A stretch of DNA of 64,000 bases from Triticum aestivum (lineage: Eukaryota > Streptophyta > Magnoliopsida > Poales > Poaceae): positions 690,210,831 through 690,274,830 of the forward strand of contig NC_057803.1 of NCBI RefSeq assembly GCF_018294505.1. The letters run 5' to 3'. The position numbers were made by a program, and so were the translations under genes. The notes beneath the pieces were generated by a model. It saw only the letters and a list, made by a program, of their open reading frames with translations. It was not told the DNA's origin and ran no database searches. Each line of letters begins with the position of its first letter. The first letter of the stretch is position 1. Positions 10,200 through 20,993 of the stretch are shown piece after piece.

Positions 10200-10879
10200 C
10201 ACTTGTCTAATTATATGCTTAATTTGGTTATGCAATGTTGTATTTTTAAGTATATTTGTTGATACTTTATAGACAGAGCAAATCACATCGCACACGGACT
10301 AAACAAGGGAACCCGTCGGTGATGATTTCATCAATCACTGACGATTTTATACCAGCAACCGTTTGCTCACAACACACATGGCTTGTTAACAGGAATAGTC
10401 TGTGTTGTCATCGGTCTTCCCACACATTTATGCTTACATACATGTTTGCCGCGTATCACACACATCTTGTTAAGTTGAAGCATTTCTGTTCTCTTGGCTC
10501 AACGCAAACAGTTCATCCGAGTGAACTGTATGCCGTATATCCCACACATCTTCATCTGGCTGCCCATTTCTGTTGTTCCGCCTCATCACAAACAGTTCAT
10601 CCGAATGAACCGTATGATGTGTATCACACACGCCTTCAGCTAGCTGCCTGTTTCTTTTGTTCCTCCTCAACGCAAACAGTTAATTAAACTGAACCATATG
10701 CCCTGCAGCTCACACGGAATCAAAATCTGAATCGTGTTTGATGCATACGTCATCGCAAACGTTTTGGACATTTTTGACGGTTCTCTGATACCATGGTTTG
10801 CAATTATTGCATCGCACACGCTTTCTCGAAGGGTCTCTGATCGTAGCTAGTGTCGCGTTAGCAGCGTCCTGCAGTAGTG
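10200..10879. mobile_element. CACTA transposon terminal region (one end)
   Basis: The right boundary reads CGTCCTGCAGTAGTG, ending at 10879. Its reverse complement, CACTACTGCAGGACG, has the CACTA start of En/Spm-type elements. Inside the end lie subterminal repeats of about 81 bp (10455-10700), typical of these transposons. I could not find the partner terminus. It lies just downstream of the exonuclease-like ORF, so that gene may lie inside the element. Confidence 0.7.
10455..10700 (+). repeat. CACTA subterminal tandem repeats, ~81-bp units
   Basis: Three units share TATCACACAC.TCTT, TTTCTGTT.TTC, CAACGCAAACAGTT and a GAA(C)TGTATG / GAACCGTATG word. In CACTA elements, subterminal repeats of this kind are binding sites for the element's own DNA-binding protein. 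The spurious ORFs here follow the repeat period. Confidence 0.75.
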
Positions 10880-12078
10880 CAAGTATCTACCACGAGTGAT
10901 CAACATTGGTTGACGAATCAATTGTGGAGAAGAATAGGGCAAAGAGAGTTTATCTTCCGCGTTAAATCACAACCCCTCCTACTAGGCGTAGGCCTTGTGC
11001 AGGAGGGCGAACTGGTCTACCAAATTCCTTGTCGCCGTCGAGCATCAGTGGTTATTCCTTTGTTCCTTATATTTCGATTTCCTTTGCAAGACTGAATTCA
11101 ACCATGTGATTTTGATCGATGAATATGTTTAGTTCTAGTTCGCTAGTTTACTTCCGCTCACTGTAGTCTATTATCCTTCGCTCCGCTACTTGGTTCCGAG
11201 AGTTTTGTAGTCTCCGTAAGAAATTTTAAAACTCCCATTCACCCCCTTCGGTAGACATACTTTTCTTTCACATTCCACCGTGTCAAAACCCCAAGTCAAA
11301 AACTCGGTCCCACCGACTCACTCCTATGCGGACTCACCAAGCTACATATGACGTAGTCATTGCCTAAACCCTAGAACCTCGGTCTCAATGAGTTGGCCCT
11401 TCGGTCACTGAAGTGCACTTGCCAACCTTCTGTTACCTAGTATAATTGACTCGGAATTTATGATCAGGCCCAGTTGGTCTCACCAAAGTGTCCAAACTTC
11501 TTAGGTCGGCATGTCTCAGTGTCACCAAATGGTTTCACTCGATCTCATCAGAACGCCTAAAATTCAAGCCTTTCATACTGACCGGTCTCACCAAAGTGAT
11601 TTTACCTTGTACTACCAAGTTGTGCATAAAGGTGTCCAACAATTGAACTTTTTTGGTGCTTCCTATATATAAGCACACCCATTTCACCAACTCTCGGTGA
11701 GCAACCAGAGCAAAGTATACACTTCCCATATCAATTTTTTCTAAGACAGAGCTCCCTATGCTTGTGCCGAGATCAAGGGGATTATTTGTACTCCAACCAT
11801 ATAACTTTGATATCTAACCACCTCAATTGCGTTCTACCCATACAATGGAGTCTTCGAGTCTACCTCCAGTAGCACCAGCTTAGCCTGCTCTCTAGAAGCC
11901 GCTCTATCACTAGTCATATTCTTGCGAAGCAGGTGTCAAACATGAGGTTCCTGCATGACTGAACTTAGTCACATCGAAGACTGCGGCGTATCCGCCTCTT
12001 CTCTGTCGTGTCTGGCCTCATCTTCGCCGTGTATGGCCTCTTCCCTGCCTTGTACGTCCTCTTCTCCGCCGCCATGTC
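10880..12078. other. Transposon-derived DNA, family not identified
   Basis: No host gene seen. The stretch at 11270-11740 contains phrases such as CGGTCTCACCAAAG and a TATATATAAGCACACCC core near 11663, which looks like an LTR promoter region. No matching second LTR is in the window. The remainder leads into a CACTA transposase fragment on the minus strand. Confidence 0.4.
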
Positions 12079-12213
12079 CTACGCCTTGTCTTTAGGTCCA
12101 TCATCGGTCATCTCGTCTAGCCCCATGTCGTTATTGTCTGCCATATGGACATCCTCATCATCATCTTCAATTATCCACCGATTATAGCCATCCATGAAAC
12201 CATGCACGAGCAG
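12079..12213 (-). pseudogene. CACTA transposase N-terminal fragment
   Basis: Minus-strand translation from 12213 gives LLVHGFMDGYNRW, then an acidic Asp/Glu-rich stretch, ending at a TAG at 12081-12079. HGFM.GY..W is the signature of the transposase-associated domain at the N-terminus of plant CACTA (TNPD-type) transposases, which is typically followed by an acidic linker. Only about 45 residues remain. It lies directly left of the LTR starting at 12246. Confidence 0.65.
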
Positions 12214-12245
12214 GTGCGCCTTCAAACTGCCATGGTCAAAGGGGT

Positions 12246-12837
12246 TGATACGTCGATACGTATCTATAATTTTTTATTGTTCCATGCTATTATATTATCC
12301 GTCTTGGATGTTTTATATGCATTTATATGTTATTTTATATTATTTTAGGGACTAACCTATTAACCTAGAGCCCAGTGCCAGTTTTTGTTGTTTCCTTGTT
12401 TTTGAGTTTTGCAAAAAAGGAACATCAAACGGAGTCCAAACGAGCTGAAAAATTACGATGGTATTTTATGCACCAGAAGAAGCCCCTGAAGCACAAGAGT
12501 TGGGCCATAAGAATCCCGAGTCAACGACAAGGGTGGAGGGCGCGCCCACACCCCTAGGGCGCGCCCCCTGCCTTGTCGCTGACTCGTGGACCCTCCTGAC
12601 GTGAAACCGACACCAAAAATTCCTATAAATCCAGAATCCCCCAGAAAGAAACCTAGATCGGAAGTTTCGCCACCGCAAGCCTCTACAGCCACCAAAAGCC
12701 AATCGGGAGCCTGTTCCGGCACCCTGCCAGAGGGGAAACCATCACCGGTGGTCATCTTCATCCTAGGTGTCTCCATGACGAGGAGAGAGTAGTTCACCCT
12801 CGGGGCTGTGGGTATGTACATGTAGCTATGTTTTTGA

Positions 12838-12876
<39 letters not shown>

Positions 12877-13430
12877 TTCTTGATATGACATGACCTTGAT
12901 GTACCGCGAGCTTTGTTATTATAGTTGGATCTTATGGTGTTTTCCCCTCTCTACCTTGTGATGAATTGAGACTTTTCCTTTGAAGATTTGTTATGTCGGA
13001 TTGAATCTTTGGATGTGAGAGCACTTGATGTATGGCTTGCGATGGGATATCTGTGGTGACAATGGGATGTTCTGTTGATCCACTTGATGTATATTTTGGT
13101 TATCAACTTGCGAATTCCCGTGGTGACATTGGGGTAACCTATGCATAGGGGTTGGTACGCGTTTTCATATTCCTTTCTCCGGTAGAAATCTTGTGATACT
13201 CTTGAAGTTCTTTGTGTTGGATTGAGTATTATGAGTATGAGATTGTGTGATGCATATCGTATAATTGACACATGGATACTTGTGGTGACATTGGAGTATC
13301 TAGGCGACATTAGGGTTGATTAATGTGTGTCATATGGCGTTATTTTACTATGAACTCTAGGGATGTTTCTGACACTTATAGGAATAGCTCAATGGATTGA
13401 TCGGAAAGAATAACTTTGAGGTGGTTTCAT
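12246..13430 (+). repeat. WHAM-like 5' LTR, left part
   Basis: Starts at TGATACG and contains the GC-rich palindromic GGGCGCGCCC region (12538-12565) usual in this LTR family, plus a (TC)n microsatellite. The right edge is the Angela-1 insertion point. Flanking bases TTCAT (13426-13430) nearly match TTCGT on the far side. Confidence 0.75.
12843..12873 (+). repeat. (TC)n microsatellite
   Basis: About fifteen uninterrupted TC dinucleotides inside the outer LTR. Likely to vary in length between genotypes. Confidence 0.95.
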
Positions 13431-14959
13431 TGTTGGGGAACGTAGTAATTCAAAAAAAATCCTACAATCACGCAAGATCAATCTAGGAGATCCATAGCAA
13501 CGAAAGGGGAGAGTGTGTCCACCTACCCTCGTAGACCGAAAGCGGAAGCGTTTAGAAACGTGATTGATGTAGTTGAACGTCTTCACGATCCAATCGACCC
13601 AGGCACCGAACGTATAGCACCTCCGCGTTCAGCCCGATGATGTCCCTCGAGCTCTTGATCCAGTTGAGGACAAGGGAGAGTTCCGTTAGCACGATGGCGT
13701 GGCGACGGTGTTGATGATGTTACCGGCACAGGGCTTTGCCTAAGCACTACGACAATATGACTAAGGTGTGTAACTATGGAGGGGGCACCACACACAGCTA
13801 AGAGAACTTGATCTCCTTTTGGGTGCCCCCCTGCCCCCGTATATAAAGAAGGAGAGAGGGAGGCCGGCCGGACCTTACAGGGCGCGCCAGGAGAAGGGAG
13901 TCCTACTAGGACTCCAAGTCCTAGTAGGATTCCACCTGGTGGAAGAGGGAAAGCAAGGGAGAGGGAAAGGGAGAGGGAAAGGGGGGCCGCCCCCCTTCCC
14001 TTGTCCTATTCGGACTCCCCATGGGGGGGGATCCCCTGTGTGGGTTGTCCTCTCTCTCCCCTATGGCCCATGTTGTTGCTTCCCTAGGGGGTTCCGGTAA
14101 CCCCTCTAGCACTCCGTTTTAACCCAAAACCACTCGGAACTCTACTGGTGTTCGACTAACATAGTTCAATATATCGATCTTTATGTCTCGACCGTTTCGA
14201 GACTCCTCGTCACGTCTGTGATCTCATCCGGTACTCCGGAAAAACTTCGGTCATCAAAAACACCTAACTCATAATACAAATCATCATCGAACGTTAAGCG
14301 TACGGATCCTACGGGTTTGAGAACTATGTAGACATGATCGAGACACATCTCCGATCAATAACCAAGAGTGGAACCTGGATGCTCATATTGGCTCCTACAT
14401 ATTCTACGAAGATCTTTATCGGTCAAACCACATAACAACATACGTTGTTCCCTTTGTCATCTGTATGTTAGTTGCCCGAGATTCGATCATCGGTATCATC
14501 ATACCTAGTTCGATCTGGTTACCGGCAAGTCTCTTTACTCATTCTGTAATGCTTCTTCCCGCAACTAACTCATTATTCACATTGCTTGCAAGGCTTATAG
14601 TGATGAGCATTATCAGAGGGCCCAGATATACCTCTCTGATACACGGAGTGACACCCTACTGGGGAAAAGCCTAGCAGTAGTGCGGGTTATTGGCCTATCA
14701 GTAGCACGGGCAACCGCGCTACTGATATGGCGCTACATCTAAAGGATAGCAGTAGCGTCTGTTGGCACGCGCTACTGCTATATCTACTTAGTAGTAGCGC
14801 TTGCTGCCACAGCCGCTGCAGGTAATTACTAGTAGCGCTTCTCACTGCCCGCGCTACTACTATTATTCCGTATTCTTTTTTATTTTATTTTAGGTCGTAT
14901 TCATACACCTTTATACAAGTGTTCATATAGTAGCAATTTAGAGATTTTTTTACATTATA

Positions 14960-15123
14960 ATGAGTTATTAAATCACTAGGTGAATGAACCGTGCGGATTA
15001 GTTTCAAATGGATGGATCTTAAATGACCAAGTCATGGATTATCACGATAATCAATGACTTGATCACTTAGGATCCATCCACTTGAAACTAATCCACGGTT
15101 CTTTCACCCAATGATATAATAAC

Positions 15124-15127
<4 letters not shown>
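14960..15127. repeat. 168-bp near-perfect inverted repeat (hairpin)
   Basis: The left arm starts ATGAGTTATTAAATCA and the right arm ends ATGATATAATAACTCAT. The arms pair through CGTG.GGATTAGTTTCAA..GGATGGATC and close at TTATCACGATAA near 15044. Transcribed RNA would fold into one long hairpin. It may be a small MITE inserted in the CACTA element or a CACTA-internal palindrome. Confidence 0.85.

Positions 15128-15190
<63 letters not shown>
15127..15190 (+). repeat. (CAT)n microsatellite
   Basis: About twenty-one CAT/ATC trinucleotides directly abutting the right foot of the inverted repeat, inside the CACTA element. Related degenerate AATCACCACCAACACTAGCT repeats follow to about 15320. Confidence 0.95.
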
Positions 15191-15719
15191 ATTAATATAA
15201 AAACTCTTGCATCATATCATCACCAACAACACTAGCTAATAGTCATAGCTAATCACCACCAACACTAGCTAATAATAATCATCATAGTCATCACCACCAA
15301 CACTCATTCTAGCTAGCTAATCACTCCTGCTGCTCTCTCTCTCTCTCAGGTAAAATAGCATAGAACATGTGTAGCACTCCTAATTCATCATATTGGAGCA
15401 TGCAGATGAACCTGTCTCCTAATTGTGGGCTACGCTTGTAATTGCTGCCCCTAGTACTTCTCTACGATCATTCAAAATTTTGTTCCAGTCTTTGACTATT
15501 AATACTTGCTCGATTTTAGAAATCCTGAATGCACTGATGTGCATTGTAGGATGTCTTGGCTGTATGCTAACCATGGAGATGAGACCTTTAGCCTCGATCC
15601 ACTGAGGCACAACTATTATCGGGAGTCCCTGTTGAAGAACATCATAGTAACATACTTAGCAATGAAGTTTAGCTTAAAAAATAATATATGCAAAAGATGC
15701 ACAGCGGACAAATAGTAAA

Positions 15720-16330
15720 AATCTCACCATCTTTCCTAAATAGATGTGACCATAGTTCAGTACGAACACTATTGGTCGTACGTTTTCAGTACTAAGATTT
15801 TCAAATCCAGGAAAATAATATGTCTTCATAGTATGAAGATCCTCAGGCCATCAAACATAATGACTTATCTCCTCGCAGTTTGGTTCATCCCTAGGACAGT
15901 AGTAGGCCATGTCTACCAAGCGCCGGACAGGTTTGCTTGAATGGAAATAAGGTTTCAATAGAAATTAGTTGTCAACTATTTTTGAATAAACAATATCCAA
16001 GACATAAATATGGTTGAGAAACTCACATAATGGCAGAATTGGAGGCGTCTGCACATCGACCCAGATGTCGATATTACCTTCAATATCATCTTTCGGACGA
16101 ATATCAAAGGTGATAAGCATAACAGGCTCAAATGCACAAGCCTTGTATAGTGCTCTCCATTGTTTGTATTCAAAATGGGTGTAGGTGTCTGAATTGTATA
16201 ATTTTGCGGCAAAACTATAACCATGCTCGGTCCTCAAGTTAACTTTTTTTACCTCCATAGTTTTCATAGTATTGAAGCCATCCTTATCCAAGACAGAAAT
16301 TCTTGCATGGCAGGGGATACGCTAGTAGAA
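15720..16330 (-). pseudogene. Captured host gene fragment, B3-domain-like
   Basis: Minus-strand segments read like spliced exons. The upstream one (about 16325-15965) begins RIPCHARISVLDKDG and continues with HGYSFAAKLYNS, KQWRALYKACAFEP and VMLITFDI. That order (IP start, basic stretch, W/F.(V/A)KL, GW..(F/Y)..A, then hydrophobic F(D/E)) fits a plant B3 DNA-binding domain. A second segment (about 15920-15725) gives RLVDMAYYCPRDEPNCEEISHY and, after a stop, YYFPGFENLSTENVRP and VFVLNYGHIYLGKM, which could start another B3 domain. Stops and missing joins make it non-functional as it stands. The interpretation rests on pattern recognition alone. Confidence 0.4.
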
Positions 16331-17099
16331 TAGTAAAAAAAATATAAGTTAAAGCAAAAAGATGCAGAAGCCATGCTTAATTACGAAAAAAGACTTGTCA
16401 TTGTGACTTAATGTATCCACTTCGAAGATGTCATCCAGCTTGATGTTGAAGCGCCTACCACCAACTAGTGAGGCCTGTCGCACATGTCGCGCTCGTTTTT
16501 GCAGTATTCGCGCATACCGAATTCCTTTTCATCGTCATACATTTCCTATGTTCATAGTTGAAATATTAATTAAAAATCAGTCGAAAGCAACTACCAGGAA
16601 ACCCGGGGCAATTGATATTTCCTACATATTCTAGCACAAGTTATGATTAAATTCACGAAAAAAATTCGGCATGACCTTTGCTAAAATAGGACATATCGAG
16701 AGCCTGAAATTTGCCAGAATGGAAATGAATCAACACTGCGGCAAAACATAGGCCACTCGGAAATGAATCAACACTTCACACATGAGCATAAACTTGCGGT
16801 CATTGCATTTCAATGGTTCAATATTGACAAAAACATTTCAATATATCTTATAACCCGAACATTTCATTTGGTTAAGAAGCATAACGAAATTCCCTAGTTC
16901 TACTCTATTCAACACCGAGGAGTGGAGAAGGAGGAGGTGGACTTTTAGCTCACCGACTCGGGTGTAGAGGAAGTAGAGGTAGATCGGATGAAGAACACTC
17001 CAAAGAGACACGACTCTACAAAGCCTGCATATTCCATCGAATAACATTAATTAGATCATCAAATCTCATATAGCATTCTTTGATGACAAAGTGATAATA

Positions 17100-17395
17100 A
17101 CATAAATTCAACTAGTTCTATTAATTCAACTAGTTCAACTAAGCACTTACTAAAAATAAACTAGTTTTATTAACTTTCTTACTAAAAATAAACAAGTTCC
17201 ATATTAAAATTTTAATTAGATCATCAAATCTCATATACCTAAATTTTCTTACTAAAAATAAACTAGTTCTATCAATTCAACTAGTTCAACTAAGCACTTA
17301 CTATAAATAAAAATAATTAATTTTCATACTAATTCAACTAGTTCTATTAAGCAATTTTCATACTAATTCAACTAGTTCTATTAAGCAATTCCTAA
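17100..17395 (+). repeat. Degenerate AT-rich tandem repeat
   Basis: Repeated TTCAACTAGTTCTATTAA and CTTACTAAAAATAAACTAG words in irregular order, inside the CACTA element. No coding potential. Confidence 0.7.
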
Positions 17396-17417
17396 AAAAA
17401 CAGTAAAAGACAGTAAA

Positions 17418-17640
17418 AAAAACAGAGAGGAGGAGGGGGGGAGGGCGATGGGGGGAGGGAGGAGGGGGCTGCCGGGGAGGGAGGGGCCTGGTAGGGAGGA
17501 GGGAGGAGGGGCCGGCCAGGGAGGGAGGGGCGCGATAGGGAGGATGGAGGAGGGGAGGAGGGATGAGGGAGGGACTACCTTAGTTCTGGAGGAGCAGGAG
17601 CGTCTGGCAATGGTGGTTAGGCGGCGGTGACGGTGGCGGA
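17418..17640 (+). repeat. G-rich purine tract, quadruplex-prone
   Basis: About 180 bp of near-pure GGGAGG / GGAGGAGG on the plus strand with many runs of three or more G, followed by a GGCGG-rich tail. It could form G-quadruplexes or triplex DNA. It lies between the captured gene fragment and the right subterminal repeats, where a captured promoter or first exon would be expected for a minus-strand gene. Confidence 0.8.
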
Positions 17641-18479
17641 CGATGGCGCGGGTGCGGGGAAGAGTGAATGAGAGGGAGAGTGGGAGGGTCGGCCGCGTGG
17701 GGATGATAAGTTAGGGCTAGTAGTAGAACTGGTCGAATAAAAGCGCTACTACTACAGATAGTAGCAGTAGCGCGGGGTAAGGTTACGTGCTGCTGCTAAG
17801 TGGGGCTAGCCATGTGCGCCCAGTACAAACTTAGCAGCAACGCGCTTTCGTAACAAGCGCTACTGCTAAAAAGATAGCAGCAGCGCCTCTCGCAGGCAAG
17901 CGCTACTACTAAGTATCAACAACGCATTTTTTTATCCAGCGCTACTGCTAAGATTCTGCGTATAAGGGTTTCCCTAGTAGTGACAAATCCTATTCTCGAT
18001 CTATGCCAACCCAACAAACACCTTCGGAGACAACTGTAGAGCATCTTAATCATCACCCAGTTACGTTGTGATGTTTGCACACAAGGTGTTCCTCCGGTAT
18101 TCGGGAGTTACATAATCTCATAGTTTGAGGAACATGTATAAGTCATGAAGAAAGCAGTAGCAATGAAACTGTAACTATCATAATGCTAAGCTAACGGATG
18201 GGTCTTGTCCATCACATCATTCTCCTAATTATGTGATCCCTTTCATGAAATGACAACACATGTATATGGTTAGGAAACGCAACCATCTTTCATTAACGAG
18301 CTAGTCAAGTAGAGGCATACTAGGGACACTATGTTTTGTCTATGTATTCACACATGTATTAAGTTTCCGGTTAATACAATTCTAGCATGAATAATAAACA
18401 TTTTATCATGATATAAGGAAATAAATAATAACTTTATTATTGCCTCTAGGGCATATTTCCTTCAGTCTCCCACTTGCAC

Positions 18480-20170
18480 TGGAGTCAATAATCTAGATTA
18501 CACAGTGATGATTCTAACACCCGTGGAGTCTTGGTGTTGATCATGTTTTGCTAGTGGAAGAGGCTTAGTCAACGGGTCTGCAACATTCAGATCCGTATGT
18601 ATCTTGCAAATCTCTATGTCTACCTCCCACACTTGATGACGGATGGAATTGAAGCTTCTCGTGATGTGTTTGTTCTCTTGTGAAATCTGGATTCCTTTGC
18701 CAAGGCAATTGCACCAGTATTGTCACAAAAGATTTTCATTGGACCCAATGCACTAGGTATAACACCTAGATTGGATATGAACTCCTTCATTTGCTGCTTC
18801 TGAAGCAGCTATATACTCCGCTTCACACGTAGATCCTGCCATGACGCTTTGTTTGGAACTGCACCAACTGATAGCTCCACCATTCAATATAAATACTTAT
18901 CCAGATTGCGACTTAGAGTCATCCAAATCAGTGTCAAAGCTTGCATCGACATAACCATTTACGACAAGCTCTTTGTCACCCCCATAAACGATAAACATAT
19001 CCTTAGTACTTTTCAGGTATTTTAGGATGTTCTTGACCGCTGTCCAGTGCTCCACTTGTGGATTACTTTGGTACCTCCGTGCTATACTTATAGCAAGGCA
19101 CACATCAGGTCTGGTACACAACATTGCATACATGATAGAACCTATGGCTGAAGCATAGGGAATGCCTTTCATTTTCTCTCTATCTTCTGCAGTGGTCGGG
19201 CATTGAGTCTGACTCAACTTCACACCTTGTAACACAGGAAAGAACCCTTTCTTTGACTGATCCATTTTGAACTTCTTCAAAACTTTATCGAGGTATGTGC
19301 TTTGTGGAAGTCCAATTAAGCATCTTGATCTATCTCTATAGATCTTGATGCCCAATATGTAAGCAGCTTCACTGAGGTCTTTCATATAAAAACTCTTATT
19401 CAAGTATCCCTTTATGCTATCCAGAAATTCTATATCATTTCCAATCAACAATATGTCATCCACATATAATATTAGAAATGCTACAAATCTCCCACTCACT
19501 TTCTTGTAACTACAGGCTTCTCCAAAAGTCTATATAAAACCATATGCTTTGATCACACTATCAAAGCGTTTATTCCAACTCCGAGAGGCTTGCACCAGTC
19601 CATAAATGGATCGCTGGAGCTTGCACACTTCTTAGCACCCTTTGGATCGACAAAACCTTCTTGTTGCATCATATACAACTCTTCTTCCAGAAATCCATTC
19701 AGGAATGCAGTTTTGACATCCATCTACCAATTTCATAATCATAAAATGCGGCAATTGCTAAAATGATTCGGACAGACTTAAGCATCACTACGGGTGAGAA
19801 AGTCTCATCGTAGTCAACTCCTTGAACTTGTCGAAAACCTTTCACAACAAGTCGAGCTTTGTAGAAAGTAATGTTACCATTAGCGTCAGTGTTCTTGTTG
19901 AAGATCCATTTATTTTCTATAGCTTCCGGTCATCGGGCAAATCCACCAAAGTCCACACTTTGTTCTCATACATCGATCTGATCTCAGATTTCATGGCCTC
20001 AAGACATTTTGCGGAATTTGAGCTCATCATTGCTTCCTCATAGTTCGTAGGTTCATCATGGTCTAATAACATGACTTCCAGAATAAGATTACCGTACCAC
20101 TCTGGTGTAGACCGTACACAGTAAGACCTACGAGGTTCGGTAGTAACTTGATCTGAAGTTTAATGATCAT
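18480..20170 (-). pseudogene. Angela-1 reverse transcriptase / RNase H, broken
   Basis: The longest open part (18897-19499, 200 codons) contains LYVDDILLIGND, the YVDD catalytic core of Copia reverse transcriptase. It continues with the connection region (YILGIKIYRD, YASAIGSIMYAM) to the start of RNase H. Upstream RT pieces (19500-20170) are split by frameshifts. Downstream of a stop, RNase H motifs continue to about 18780. It lies between integrase and the polypurine tract, as expected for Copia. Confidence 0.9.
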
Positions 20171-20219
20171 CATCATTAGCTTCCTCACTAATTGGTGTAG
20201 GAATCACTAGAACTGGTTT

Positions 20220-20990
20220 CTAGGATGACCTACTTTCCAATTCGGGAGAAGGTATAATTACCTCATCAAGTTCCACTTTCCTCCCACTCACTTCTTTCGA
20301 GAGAAACTCCTTCTCTAGAAAGGATCCATTTTTAGCAACGAATATTTTGCCTTCGGATCTGTGATAGAAGGTGTACCCAACAGTTTCCTTTGGGTATCCT
20401 ATGAATATGCACTTCTCTGATTTGGGTTCGAGCTTATCAGGTTGAAGCTTTTTCACATAAGCATCGCAGCCCCAAACTTTAAGAAACGACAACTTTGGTT
20501 TCTTGCCAAACCACAGTTCATAAGGTGTCATCTCAACGGATTTTGATGGTGCCCTATTTAAAGTGAATGCAGTCATCTCTAAAGCATAACCCCAAAATGA
20601 TAGCGGTAAATCAGTAAGAGACATCATAGATCGCACCATATCCAATAAAGTACGGTTACGATGTTCGGACACACCATTGCGCTGTGGTGTTCCAGGTGGC
20701 ATAAGTTGTGAAACTATTCCGCATTGTTTTAAATGAAGATCAAACTGGTAACTAAAATATTCGTCTCCACGATACGATCACAGAAACTTTATTTTTTTGT
20801 TATGATGATTTTCCACTTCACTCTGAAATTGTTTGAACCTTTAAAATGTTTCATACTTGTGCTTCATTAAGTAGATATACCCATATCTGCTCAGATCATC
20901 TTTGAAGGTAAGAAAATAATGATACCCGCCACGAGCCTCAACACTCATTGGAGTACATACATCAGTATGTATTATTTCCAATAAGTCAGT
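20220..20990 (-). pseudogene. Angela-1 integrase, broken
   Basis: The 20220-20702 frame carries PPGTPQRNGVSEHRNRTLLDMVRSMM, the conserved C-terminal part of the integrase core, whose GVSE.RNRT word holds the last catalytic Glu. It continues with the LNRAPSKS and WGCDAYVKK segments typical of Copia integrase C-termini. The preceding core (about 20990-20710), including the first catalytic Asp region, is split by stops. Confidence 0.88.
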
Positions 20991-20993
20991 AGC

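Larger units (their letters stand above)
14652..17982. mobile_element. Non-autonomous CACTA transposon in Angela-1 LTR
   Basis: The left end reads CACCCTACTGGGGAAAAGCC and the right end, reverse-complemented, CACTACTAGGGAAACCC. These are the same CACTA-type terminus except for two extra bases on the left. Subterminal repeats of AGCAGTAGCGC / GCGCTACTGCTA type fill 14680-14870 and 17740-17960. The matching site in the other LTR (about 36660, CACGAGTGACAAATCC) is empty, proving insertion. The most likely 3-bp target duplication is TGA with two bases lost at the right terminus, but the bases are ambiguous. No transposase is present; the interior holds a long hairpin, a microsatellite, captured gene fragments and a purine-rich block. 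Confidence 0.88.
13431..18464 (-). repeat. Angela-1 3' LTR, interrupted by a CACTA element
   Basis: Matches the 5' LTR at 35414-37145 over its length once the insertion at about 14652-17982 is removed. The first 250 bases of the two LTRs differ at roughly one base in eight, suggesting an old insertion. A TATATAAAG core at about 13840 marks the LTR promoter area. Confidence 0.9.
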
